A DNA stretch of 5,857 nt, taken from the NCBI GenBank assembly GCA_049276515.1, contig JBASWO010000130.1, positions 1-5,857 on the forward strand, in the 5' to 3' direction. Under the pieces are notes generated by a model. That model did no database searches. It was not told the origin of the DNA and was given only the letters and a program-made list of their open reading frames with translations. Below, in pieces: positions 1 through 5,857 of this stretch. The position numbers were made by a program, and so were the translations under genes. The stretch is from JAATFY01 sp049276515 (GTDB lineage: Bacteria; Pseudomonadota; Alphaproteobacteria; UBA9219). Numbering within the stretch: position 1 is the stretch's first letter; each line of letters opens with the position of its first letter.

Positions 1-2235
1 GTGTTTGGTGTTGCCGCCTTCAGCGCCACCCATCAATTCATTTTTGATGCGGATATTAGCAAATGTGCCGCGCATCATGACTTCGTGATTACCACGACGT
101 GCGCCGTAGGAATTAAATTCACTTGGCTCAACGCCATGGGCAATCAAATATTGCCCAGCAGGGCTGCTCTTTTTGATATCACCGGCGGGTGAGATGTGAT
201 CGGTGGTGATGCTATCACCAAGGAGAGCGAGCAATCGTGCGCCGCGTACATCACGAACGGCGAGAGGGGTTTTGGGTAAATCTTCAAACAAGGGTGGTGA
301 TTTGACGTAAGTGGAATTGGCTTCCCACTGATAGGTCTGTCCCGTTGCGGTTTTGATATTTTGCCACTCAATAGGTCCTGCAAAAACGTTAGAATAACGT
401 TCGCGGAACATAGCTGGCGTGAGCGCCATACGTATCGTTTTCTGAATTTCTTCGTTGGTTGGCCAAATATCTTTGAGATAAACAGGCTTACCATCGCTGC
501 CTGTGCCGAGGGGCTGTGTTGTCAGATCAATCGTCAAAGATCCTGCCAGCGCATAAGCAACAACAAGAGGTGGGGAGGCTAGATAATTAGCCTTGCAGTG
601 CGGATTGACGCGACCTTCGAAATTACGATTGCCTGATAATACAGATGCGCCAACCAAATCGCCTTGCTCAATGGCGGCTGCAATATTTTCAGGTAAAGGA
701 CCTGAATTGCCGATACATGTCGTGCAACCATACCCAACCAAATTAAAACCAAGTGCATCAAGCTCGGTTTGAAGACCTGCTTTTGCTAAATAATCTGTCA
801 CCACTTGCGATCCGGGTGCGAGTGATGTTTTGACCCAAGGCTTGACAGAAAGCCCTTTGGCACGTGCCTTTTTGGCCACTAAGCCAGCCGCCAAAAGGAC
901 GCTTGGGTTCGATGTATTGGTACAAGATGTAATAGCGGCAATGACCACATCGCCGTGTGTGATGCTGTAATCTGTGCCTGCAACAATGATCTGTTTGTTG
1001 CGTGCTGCGGCATCAACTTTAAAGCTCGGCAATTCTTTTTCAAACTCAGCAGCAATCTTACTGAGCACAACGCGATCTTGCGGACGACGTGGACCTGCAA
1101 GGCAAGGCTCAACGCTGTCTAAATCTAATTCCAAAGTGTCAGTGAAAATCGGATCAGGTGAGAATGCATCACGCCACATGCCTTGAGCTTTGGCGTAAGC
1201 TTCGACGAGAGCGGCGCGTTCTGGATCACGGCCAGTAAATTTCAAATAATTGATGGTTTCAGCATCGATGGGGAAAATGCCGCAGGTAGCGCCATATTCC
1301 GGTGCCATATTGGCAATTGTTGCACGATCAGCGAGCGATAGAGCATCAAGGCCAGGGCCATAAAATTCGACAAATTTGTTGACCACACCTTTTTTGCGCA
1401 ACATCTGCGTGACAGTGAGAACGAGGTCTGTCGCTGTTGTGCCTTCTTTGGCTCTACCTGTGAGTTTAAAGCCTATAACTTCAGGAATAAGCATAGAAAC
1501 AGGCTGACCCAGCATTGCGGCTTCCGCTTCAATACCACCAACGCCCCAACCGAGAACGGCGAGACCATTGATCATTGTGGTGTGGCTGTCGGTTCCAACG
1601 CAGGTATCAGGATAAGCAACATCTTTGCCGGTTTGGTCTTGATCGACCCAAACAGTTTGCGCGAGATATTCCAAATTGACTTGGTGGCAGATGCCAGTGC
1701 CGGGAGGGACAACGCGGAAATTATTAAAAGCGTTTTGGCCCCAACGTAGAAACGAGTAGCGCTCGCCATTACGCTCAAATTCCCGTTTGACATTTTTGGT
1801 AAAGCTGTCGCCCTTGCCGAAATAATCCACCATGACAGAGTGATCGATAACGAGATCAACAGCACAAAGAGGATTAATGCGTTTAGGATCACCACCTAAT
1901 TTGATCGTGGCTTCACGCATTGCCGCCAAATCAACGACGGCGGGAACACCAGTAAAATCTTGCATCAGAACGCGTGCAGGACGATAGGCAACCTCAGTAT
2001 CGCTCTTTCTATCTTGGAGCCAGCCGCTCAGGGCTTTGATGTCATCAACTGTGACCGAGCGTCCGTCTTCAAAGCGCAGCAGATTTTCTAAAAGGACCTT
2101 GAGACTAAAGGGTAAGGAGGAAACATTGCCTATGGCCTTCTCGGCTTCACGCAGGCTGAAGAAATCATACGATTTGGATCCAACCGACAAACTCCGGCGG
2201 GTTTTAAGACTATCATGTCCGGTCTGCGTGGTCAT
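1..2235 (-). CDS. acnA: Aconitate hydratase AcnA (3' end cut by window edge)
   Basis: Aconitase interconverts citrate and isocitrate in the cytoplasmic TCA cycle, using a [4Fe-4S] cluster. The minus-strand frame is open from an ATG at 2235 to the window edge, giving 745 residues of a protein normally near 890-900, so about 150 C-terminal residues are missing. Visible landmarks are LLENLLRFEDGRSV and RPARVLMQDFTGVPAVVDLA near the N terminus, the GTDSHTT active-site stretch, the three cluster cysteines C438 (in ITSCTNTSNPS), C504 and C507 (in GCTTCIGNSG), and the start of the swivelling domain with GDSITTDHISPAG from about residue 673. The cysteine positions sit three residues from those of E. 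coli AcnA. The catalytic GSSRDWAAKG-type loop would lie outside the window. GGAG seven bases upstream supports the start. It is divergent from the DUF1036 gene. No frameshift was seen at the points where I checked the frame. Confidence 0.97.
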   Translation of the reverse strand, partial: MTTQTGHDSLKTRRSLSVGSKSYDFFSLREAEKAIGNVSSLPFSLKVLLENLLRFEDGRSVTVDDIKALSGWLQDRKSDTEVAYRPARVLMQDFTGVPAVVDLAAMREATIKLGGDPKRINPLCAVDLVIDHSVMVDYFGKGDSFTKNVKREFERNGERYSFLRWGQNAFNNFRVVPPGTGICHQVNLEYLAQTVWVDQDQTGKDVAYPDTCVGTDSHTTMINGLAVLGWGVGGIEAEAAMLGQPVSMLIPEVIGFKLTGRAKEGTTATDLVLTVTQMLRKKGVVNKFVEFYGPGLDALSLADRATIANMAPEYGATCGIFPIDAETINYLKFTGRDPERAALVEAYAKAQGMWRDAFSPDPIFTDTLELDLDSVEPCLAGPRRPQDRVVLSKIAAEFEKELPSFKVDAAARNKQIIVAGTDYSITHGDVVIAAITSCTNTSNPSVLLAAGLVAKKARAKGLSVKPWVKTSLAPGSQVVTDYLAKAGLQTELDALGFNLVGYGCTTCIGNSGPLPENIAAAIEQGDLVGASVLSGNRNFEGRVNPHCKANYLASPPLVVAYALAGSLTIDLTTQPLGTGSDGKPVYLKDIWPTNEEIQKTIRMALTPAMFRERYSNVFAGPIEWQNIKTATGQTYQWEANSTYVKSPPLFEDLPKTPLAVRDVRGARLLALLGDSITTDHISPAGDIKKSSPAGQYLIAHGVEPSEFNSYGARRGNHEVMMRGTFANIRIKNELMGGAEGGNTKH

Positions 2236-2242
2236 AGGGAGG

Positions 2243-2246
2243 CTCC
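2243..2246 (-). promoter_or_regulatory. Ribosome binding site of acnA
   Basis: On the minus strand GGAG lies seven bases before the ATG at 2235. This fixes the acnA start, which also begins a typical short divergent N terminus before the conserved LSVGSKSYDFFSL segment. Confidence 0.75.
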
Positions 2247-2291
2247 AATCACTGAAACACTATCGAGGGGGACAAAAGGCCAGGAAAACTT

Positions 2292-2334
2292 TTGGTAAGG
2301 ATGGGTAAATGTGGTACCTCAGTTTCCTTGCCAA
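2292..2334. repeat. 10-bp inverted repeat in the divergent region
   Basis: The left arm TTGGTAAGGA (2292-2301) pairs with the right arm TCCTTGCCAA (2325-2334) over ten positions, with a single G-T wobble, around a 23-base loop. AAC at 2287-2289 and GTT at 2338-2340 could extend it after small internal bulges. It lies about 57 to 99 bases upstream of the acnA ATG and 33 to 76 bases upstream of the DUF1036 ATG. It could be an operator for a dimeric regulator or a leader hairpin; the sequence does not decide. No run of T follows either arm, so it is not a typical terminator. Confidence 0.5.
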
Positions 2335-2367
2335 CAGGTTAAACCCTTTTGCCCGGCCCCGCCAAAT

Positions 2368-2831
2368 ATGCGCTTTTTAAAGAACTTTTTTTATAAACCC
2401 CCCTCAGGAATCGCGCTTTTAGCAGGATTTCTGTTGTTTCTACCTGCGCATGCTGAAGCCTCTATGGTGTTTTGCAATCGTACGCAAAACCCGATTGAGG
2501 CGGCTGTGGGTTACCGGGCTGCGATTGATTGGGTTTCAGAAGGGTGGTGGCGGATTGAGCCAGATCAATGTTCGCGTGTTATTGGTCAGGCTCTCACGCA
2601 ACGTTTTACTTCTATTATGCGAAGTCACTTGGTCAGCCTGGAAAAAATAAGAGTAATTTTATCTGGGGTGGCAAATATCAATTTTGTGTTGATGCTAAAG
2701 CTTTCAAATTTGAGGGCGATGGTGATTGCGAATCTAAAGGCTTTATCACCAAAGGCTTCAATGAAATTGATATAGGCTCACGTGCCAAAGATTACAGTCT
2801 TGATTTTAAAGACGGCAGTGAAAGACGATAA
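2368..2831 (+). pseudogene. Secreted DUF1036-family protein, disrupted by a -1 frameshift
   Basis: The function of DUF1036 proteins is not established. The intact reading would be 154 residues. From ATG 2368 there is a clear signal peptide: MRFLKN, a hydrophobic stretch IALLAGFLLFLPAHA, and probable cleavage after AHA, so the protein is exported. Family-like segments follow: FCNRTQNPIEAAVGY, then WVSEGWWRIEPDQC in the first frame, and then in the -1 frame FYFYYAKSLG, FIWGGKYQFCVDAKAF, DCESKGFITKGFNEIDIG. The switch falls at CGTTTTAC (T-run 2604-2607): one extra T would restore CGT TTT TAC. Unshifted, the first frame continues with unrelated residues to a stop at 2773-2775. A GTG at 2311 is an alternative in-frame start with AAGGA nine bases upstream, but it would add 19 residues before the signal peptide. 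The gene may be dead, a sequencing error, or expressed by slippage. Confidence 0.8.
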
Positions 2832-2832
2832 A

Positions 2833-3585
2833 TTAAGTCTTAGGACGACCTAATCCCAAACGAGAAAATAAAGTAGCTGGACGAGAACCTACAATTCGTT
2901 CTTGCGGGCCAAATCTCTCAACTAAACGTTCGCCAGCCGTTGTCATACGTTCAGCGTCGCTTTGAGGGGCTGGAGCGTCACCAATCTGACGAACACCTTT
3001 AATGAGGGGTTGGCCTGCATCATCATTGCCGATGAATGGAATCAGCATTTTTTCAATTCTATCTCTCAATGTTTCAACTGCAGAGGGGCAAGAATCGCAC
3101 GCACCTTGAAGTGAAAGATAAACGATACGGTCGGTTGCAGATGAGTAATCTGAGAAGGTAATTTTGCCGCCATCTGTTTCAACACCGGGGCGAACTTTTG
3201 TATCGAGAAGATGTTTAACATCATCCACAACCCAAGCATAAGGATCAGTATTTTCAGATACTTCTCGAGCTGCTGCTTTCATCTGAAGTTGTGTATTAAG
3301 GACGGACCCGCCAGATTTTAAATGGGTCTCAATAACATTGCTTACGATTGGTGCTAGATCAGTCCATTGGCTTCTTTCGTCAGCGCCTACAGTAATAAAA
3401 TTAGGTCCCAACAATACATAGTGGATGTGTTCGCCGAGAGCAAAAATGCGGGTAGCCAGAGGTGAAGTTGAGGTTGCCGTATCAGGCGTAATATGAAGAG
3501 ATTCTGTGCCCTCACTCAAAAGGGGCTGGCCAGGTAAAAATTTTAAAGCAGCGGGATTGGGGGTATTGATAAATTCTATACTCAT
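2833..3585 (-). CDS. nfu: Nfu-type iron-sulphur cluster carrier/scaffold protein with C-terminal extension
   Basis: Nfu proteins bind a [4Fe-4S] cluster, often between two monomers, and pass it to target enzymes in the cytoplasm. This one has 250 residues. Residues 3-92 match the Nfu N-terminal domain (INTPNPAALKFLPGQPLL, SPLATRIFAL, NFITVGAD). Residues about 118-185 match the NifU C-terminal domain (VRPGVETDGGKITF, then GACDSCPSAVETLRDRIE) with cluster cysteines C163 and C166. Residues 186-250 form an extension beyond the usual end near 185-190; it begins GNDDAGQPLIKGV and ends in basic SRLGLGRPKT. I chose ATG 3585, with AGAGGA seven bases upstream; TTG at 3591 would leave one base to that site. 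It follows the Ala-rich gene by 34 bases, probably in one operon, and its stop is one base from the stop of the convergent DUF1036 gene. Confidence 0.94.
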   Translation of the reverse strand: MSIEFINTPNPAALKFLPGQPLLSEGTESLHITPDTATSTSPLATRIFALGEHIHYVLLGPNFITVGADERSQWTDLAPIVSNVIETHLKSGGSVLNTQLQMKAAAREVSENTDPYAWVVDDVKHLLDTKVRPGVETDGGKITFSDYSSATDRIVYLSLQGACDSCPSAVETLRDRIEKMLIPFIGNDDAGQPLIKGVRQIGDAPAPQSDAERMTTAGERLVERFGPQERIVGSRPATLFSRLGLGRPKT

Positions 3586-3592
3586 AATCAAG

Positions 3593-3598
3593 TCCTCT
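3593..3598 (-). promoter_or_regulatory. Ribosome binding site of nfu
   Basis: AGAGGA on the minus strand ends seven bases before the ATG at 3585. This spacing selects ATG 3585 over the in-frame TTG at 3591, which would almost touch the site. Confidence 0.7.
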
Positions 3599-3619
3599 AA
3601 AAAATAACTAATCTGAAAT

Positions 3620-5857
3620 TTAAGCAGCTAATGATGGTTTTGCAGTTGCGACAGCAGCGCGAGCGGCAGCACGCTCTGCACGGAATGCGGCGGCTTCATC
3701 TAAATTCACTTCAAGACCTTTTAAGCCAGAGCAGCAGCCCTTCGTGCCATTGCATTCCTCGCAAGCAGATTTGAATTGCGTAACAACTGTTGGCTGTTTT
3801 GGATTGTCGCCGCCACCAATTGGGTTGTTTGGTGTTACAGGATTGGATGGTACGAAAAGAGTGGGCTGTGCAGGTTGTACGGTTGGCTCAGCTTTAGGAT
3901 CTGCCGGCTGAAGTTGGGTCAAAGAAACAACAGGGTCACTCTTCGGCATTTCAGGTGCGGCGACTAAATGTGACGTCGTATTCGTAGCTAGCTGAGTAAG
4001 GCCTGCTGCTTCTGGTGCAGCTAAGGGTGTCACAGCAAGAGGAGCTGCAGCCTGTGCTGTCATCACGGGCGTTGTTGGATTTTGTGCCAACTGTGCGGGC
4101 GGTGGTGTGATAACTGGCGGAGCAACAAAAGCACTGGCAATAGGAGCTGATGCAGTCACTGCAGCAATCGGTGGCTTAACAGCTTCAACGGTTGCTACTG
4201 CAGCAATCGTTTGAGCTAAAACAGGGCTCGCTGTTTGCATAACCGCATTTGTAACTGGTGGAGACACAGATATGTGCTGCTGAGCTGGCGCAATTATAGC
4301 TGTTGCGGGTTGTGCGACATGGGTCACAGCAGGAGCTTGCGGCTGAGCTGTCACGATAGTTGCTGATGAAGTCAAAACCGCTTGAGTTGCAGTTGGTGCA
4401 ACTTTTTGTACTGTATCGAGCGCAACTGCAGCTACGGATGCTGTAGCGACGGCAACACCGGGCAGTATGGGCGCATCAGCTCGCGCTGCAGGTGCGATGT
4501 TTTGCAAAGCAACGGGAGCAACTTTTGCTCCTTCAATGCTAGCGATAACAATAGGTGCCGCTGTTGTTGCTGTTAAAGTTTGAGCTTGTGGTGCGCTTTC
4601 ACTTCTCACTGTTGTGGAGAGTGGCGCACCTTTTTCGCCAACTGTTTGAGGCGTGCGTGCTTCGAGGCGAGCACCATCTTTGATTGAAATAGGTGCAACG
4701 GGGGTTTTATCGGCGCCAGCAACAACGCGCGGTGCTTCAGCTTTGACTGTCTGCACAGTGCCATCTTTTGCTGTGAGTTGGATATCGCCTTTAGCAACGG
4801 GAGCAACGGTTGTAACTGTTGCTGCTTTAGCATCACCCACAGGCGTTGCTGAATCTTTTGCAATTGGTGCAACACGATTTTCTGTTTTTGATGTTGCGTC
4901 TTTGAGAGTAGGTGCTTCAACTTTGACTGTGTCTTTTGGTGTAGCAAGATTGATGACCTTGCCCTCAGTTGTGGGCCGTTCGGCATTGACATTATTGTTG
5001 GCTGATTGTGTCGTCATGCGGGCAACAGTGGCCGCCAACGTGCCGCCTTGAATAACAACAGGTGTGACAACTTGGGCAGTAGCTTGGCTAAAAGCAGCAC
5101 GAATATCGGATGTAATTGTTGTCACATTCCCAACAGTCGCTGCGCTTACAGCTTTAGCTGTCTGAGCCGGGGCTTGTGCTGTTGGAGATGGGTGAGTTGC
5201 TTTTGCTGCAGCGGGTGCAAGTTTGACGTCAGCTACGGGACGAACACCTTCAACTTTATCACGTGTCTTCAGAAGATCTTGGAGGCCCGCGCGCAACTGA
5301 CCTGCCGCTACAGGATCTTTGATATTTTGACCTTCCATCGCTTTGATGATGTTCGAAAGATCGCTGCGTAGTTCGCGTGATTTATCGAGAGAGGGTGTTG
5401 AGTAAGCGCCCATCTTAGCGGCGAGAACAGTCATGGAATTGATCATGCCTGTAAGGGCGGATTGAACTTCCATACTTTGCATGGAGGCAGCGGCAAGAGA
5501 ATTACGCGCATTAACTTGAGCACGTAAAATGGCTTGTTGATATTGCTGGGCTTGATCTTGGGTAAGGGCATTTTGTTGATTGATGAGGCGCTGTTCTTCG
5601 CGCTCAATTGTTTCTGCTTCAGCAACGGGGCGTGCGACCATCATAAAATGAGCATCGCTGCTGCCTAAAACTGTATTCGCAGCATTGTAAACATCGCCAG
5701 GCGCTACATTAACAGCATGCAGTCCTTGTTCAGCCATGATTGGCATGACGGCGACATAGGCGCCTTGTGCAGTAAAATTGTCAGCTGTCGCTGCAACTTG
5801 CAATTGGCCATCCGCATTATAGCCGACCCATATTTCAAGAGCGTCATTGACTGATGT
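3620..5857 (-). CDS. Large Ala/Val/Thr/Pro-rich protein of unknown function with a four-cysteine tail (5' end cut by window edge)
   Basis: I do not recognise this family. The frame is open from the window edge to TAA at 3620-3622, giving 745 visible residues. A TTG at 5803 could start it, but the 18 codons before it stay open and read as ordinary protein (ALEIWVGYNADGQLQVAATA), so the true start is probably beyond the window. Residues 1-80 look globular. Residues about 80-146 are Glu/Gln/Ala-rich and likely helical or coiled-coil (REEQRLINQQNAL, DQAQQYQQAILRAQ), followed by another likely helical stretch to about 203. Residues about 209-696 are low complexity, rich in Ala, Val, Thr, Pro and Gln with degenerate repeats. 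The tail holds all four cysteines (C699, C702, C708, C709) and then an Ala/Arg-rich helix. No signal peptide can be judged and no transmembrane segment is obvious. It precedes nfu by 34 bases. A surface, secreted or cell-envelope structural role is possible but unproven. Confidence 0.85.
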   Translation of the reverse strand, partial: TSVNDALEIWVGYNADGQLQVAATADNFTAQGAYVAVMPIMAEQGLHAVNVAPGDVYNAANTVLGSSDAHFMMVARPVAEAETIEREEQRLINQQNALTQDQAQQYQQAILRAQVNARNSLAAASMQSMEVQSALTGMINSMTVLAAKMGAYSTPSLDKSRELRSDLSNIIKAMEGQNIKDPVAAGQLRAGLQDLLKTRDKVEGVRPVADVKLAPAAAKATHPSPTAQAPAQTAKAVSAATVGNVTTITSDIRAAFSQATAQVVTPVVIQGGTLAATVARMTTQSANNNVNAERPTTEGKVINLATPKDTVKVEAPTLKDATSKTENRVAPIAKDSATPVGDAKAATVTTVAPVAKGDIQLTAKDGTVQTVKAEAPRVVAGADKTPVAPISIKDGARLEARTPQTVGEKGAPLSTTVRSESAPQAQTLTATTAAPIVIASIEGAKVAPVALQNIAPAARADAPILPGVAVATASVAAVALDTVQKVAPTATQAVLTSSATIVTAQPQAPAVTHVAQPATAIIAPAQQHISVSPPVTNAVMQTASPVLAQTIAAVATVEAVKPPIAAVTASAPIASAFVAPPVITPPPAQLAQNPTTPVMTAQAAAPLAVTPLAAPEAAGLTQLATNTTSHLVAAPEMPKSDPVVSLTQLQPADPKAEPTVQPAQPTLFVPSNPVTPNNPIGGGDNPKQPTVVTQFKSACEECNGTKGCCSGLKGLEVNLDEAAAFRAERAAARAAVATAKPSLAA
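3731..3763 (-). other. Four-cysteine motif C-x2-C-x5-C-C near the C terminus of the Ala-rich protein
   Basis: The stretch ACEECNGTKGCCSG holds visible residues C699, C702, C708 and C709, the only cysteines in the 745 residues seen. Four cysteines in eleven positions could bind zinc or an iron-sulphur cluster, or form disulphides if the protein is exported. The motif is followed by LKGLEVNLDEAAAF and an Ala/Arg-rich helix. I do not match it to a named domain. Confidence 0.6.
3770..5233 (-). other. Low-complexity Ala/Val/Thr/Pro-rich body of the large protein
   Basis: About 488 residues are dominated by Ala, Val, Thr, Pro and Gln, with no cysteine and almost no Trp or Tyr. The first part (to about residue 400 of the visible protein) mixes in Lys, Asp and Glu, with recurring AP-x2-K-D-like units at visible residues 315, 330 and 352 and a related one near 388. 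The second part is nearly uncharged (for example ASAPIASAFVAPPVITPPPA). The last stretch before the cysteines is Pro/Asn/Gly-rich (NPVTPNNPIGGGDNPKQP), like a flexible linker. Such composition suggests an extended, probably disordered spacer rather than an enzyme. Confidence 0.7.
4667..4930 (-). repeat. Degenerate tandem repeat with a 180-bp period inside the Ala-rich gene
   Basis: GGTGCTTCAACTTTGACTGT at 4911-4930 recurs at 4731-4750 with one mismatch, exactly 180 bases (60 codons) apart and in frame. The encoded stretches align beyond that: a 27-residue unit starting VKVEAPTLKD and a 25-residue unit starting VKAEAPRVV, both ending in a VAPI...KD motif. A second in-frame pair, AGCAACGGGAGCAAC at 4508-4522 and 4793-4807, is identical over 15 bases and encodes VAPVA. 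A third, ACTGCAGCAATCG at 4158-4170 and 4197-4209, is identical over 13 bases at a 39-base spacing. Together they point to growth of this gene by internal duplication followed by decay. Confidence 0.6.

Larger units (their letters stand above)
2236..2367. promoter_or_regulatory. Divergent intergenic region between acnA and the DUF1036 gene
   Basis: These 132 bases separate two start codons that point away from each other, so promoters for both genes should lie here or overlap the gene starts. I could not identify a convincing -35/-10 pair in either direction: TTGGCA on the minus strand (2334 to 2329) resembles a -35 box, but nothing at 17 bases downstream matches a -10 box well. The region holds the inverted repeat at 2292-2334. 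A smaller repeat, CAAAAG at 2273-2278 with CTTTTG at 2289-2294, overlaps the left arm of the larger one, so the two could not both form as hairpins. Confidence 0.5.

Noticed and set aside
2036..2308. Plus-strand open frame of 90 codons
   Set aside because: It is antisense to the conserved N-terminal part of acnA and has no recognisable protein features. Other open frames opposite or overlapping acnA (for example 144-494, 579-761, 879-1112, 974-1186, 1572-1895) were dropped for the same reason.
2311..2313. GTG as the start of the DUF1036 protein
   Set aside because: It has AAGGA at a good distance, but it would place 19 extra residues, including Pro and Cys, ahead of a complete signal peptide that starts naturally at ATG 2368. 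Kept only as an alternative.
2301..2342. Thirteen-codon open frame (MGKCGTSVSLPTG) upstream of the DUF1036 gene
   Set aside because: The purine-rich AAGG touches its ATG with no spacing, and nothing about the peptide suggests a leader function.
2840..2853. Hairpin TTAGG-ACGA-CCTAA as a terminator for the plus-strand gene
   Set aside because: A five-base stem with no T-run after it, lying inside nfu codons, is not enough to call a rho-independent terminator.
3586..3619. Terminator or promoter between the Ala-rich gene and nfu
   Set aside because: The 34 bases show no inverted repeat and no room for a clear promoter; they hold the nfu ribosome site, so co-transcription is the simpler reading.
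4382..4576. Plus-strand open frame encoding a strikingly cysteine-rich peptide
   Set aside because: The cysteines come from reading GCA/GCTG-rich alanine codons of the Ala-rich gene on the other strand. It is a composition artefact, as are the other frames at 4606-4992, 4653-5051 and 5006-5371.
5801..5803. TTG as the start of the Ala-rich protein
   Set aside because: The frame stays open for 18 further codons to the window edge with ordinary protein sequence, and no convincing ribosome site precedes the TTG, so a start beyond the window is more likely.

Overview
The window looks like a piece of an alphaproteobacterial chromosome with a moderate GC content by eye. The strongest taxonomic pointer is the AcnA sequence, whose N-terminal part closely resembles alphaproteobacterial aconitases. 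An Nfu protein with an NFU1-type N-terminal domain and a secreted DUF1036 protein also fit that class. The order or genus cannot be fixed from this window alone. There is no sign of mobile elements, RNA genes or CRISPR, and almost every base is coding.

Layout, left to right: (1) positions 1-2235, minus strand: aconitate hydratase acnA, 745 codons seen from the true start and cut at its 3' end by the window edge. (2) 2236-2367: a short divergent intergenic region holding a 10-bp inverted repeat. (3) 2368-2831, plus strand: a secreted DUF1036-family protein whose reading frame is broken by a -1 shift at a run of four T. (4) 2833-3585, minus strand: an Nfu-type iron-sulphur cluster carrier with an unusual C-terminal extension of about 65 residues; it converges on the DUF1036 gene with one base between the two stop codons. 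(5) 3620-5857, minus strand: a very large Ala/Val/Thr/Pro-rich protein of unknown function, open at its 5' end, with a helical glutamine-rich segment, a long low-complexity body with degenerate repeats, and a short tail carrying its only four cysteines (C-x2-C-x5-CC).

The Ala-rich gene and nfu lie on one strand with a 34-base gap and no visible hairpin between them, so they are probably co-transcribed. A theme of iron-sulphur metabolism is possible: Nfu carriers supply [4Fe-4S] clusters, aconitase is a classic [4Fe-4S] client, and the uncharacterised protein just upstream of nfu ends in a four-cysteine motif. That link is inference from proximity. The items most worth a second look are the Ala-rich protein with its cysteine tail, the extended Nfu, and the frameshifted DUF1036 gene.
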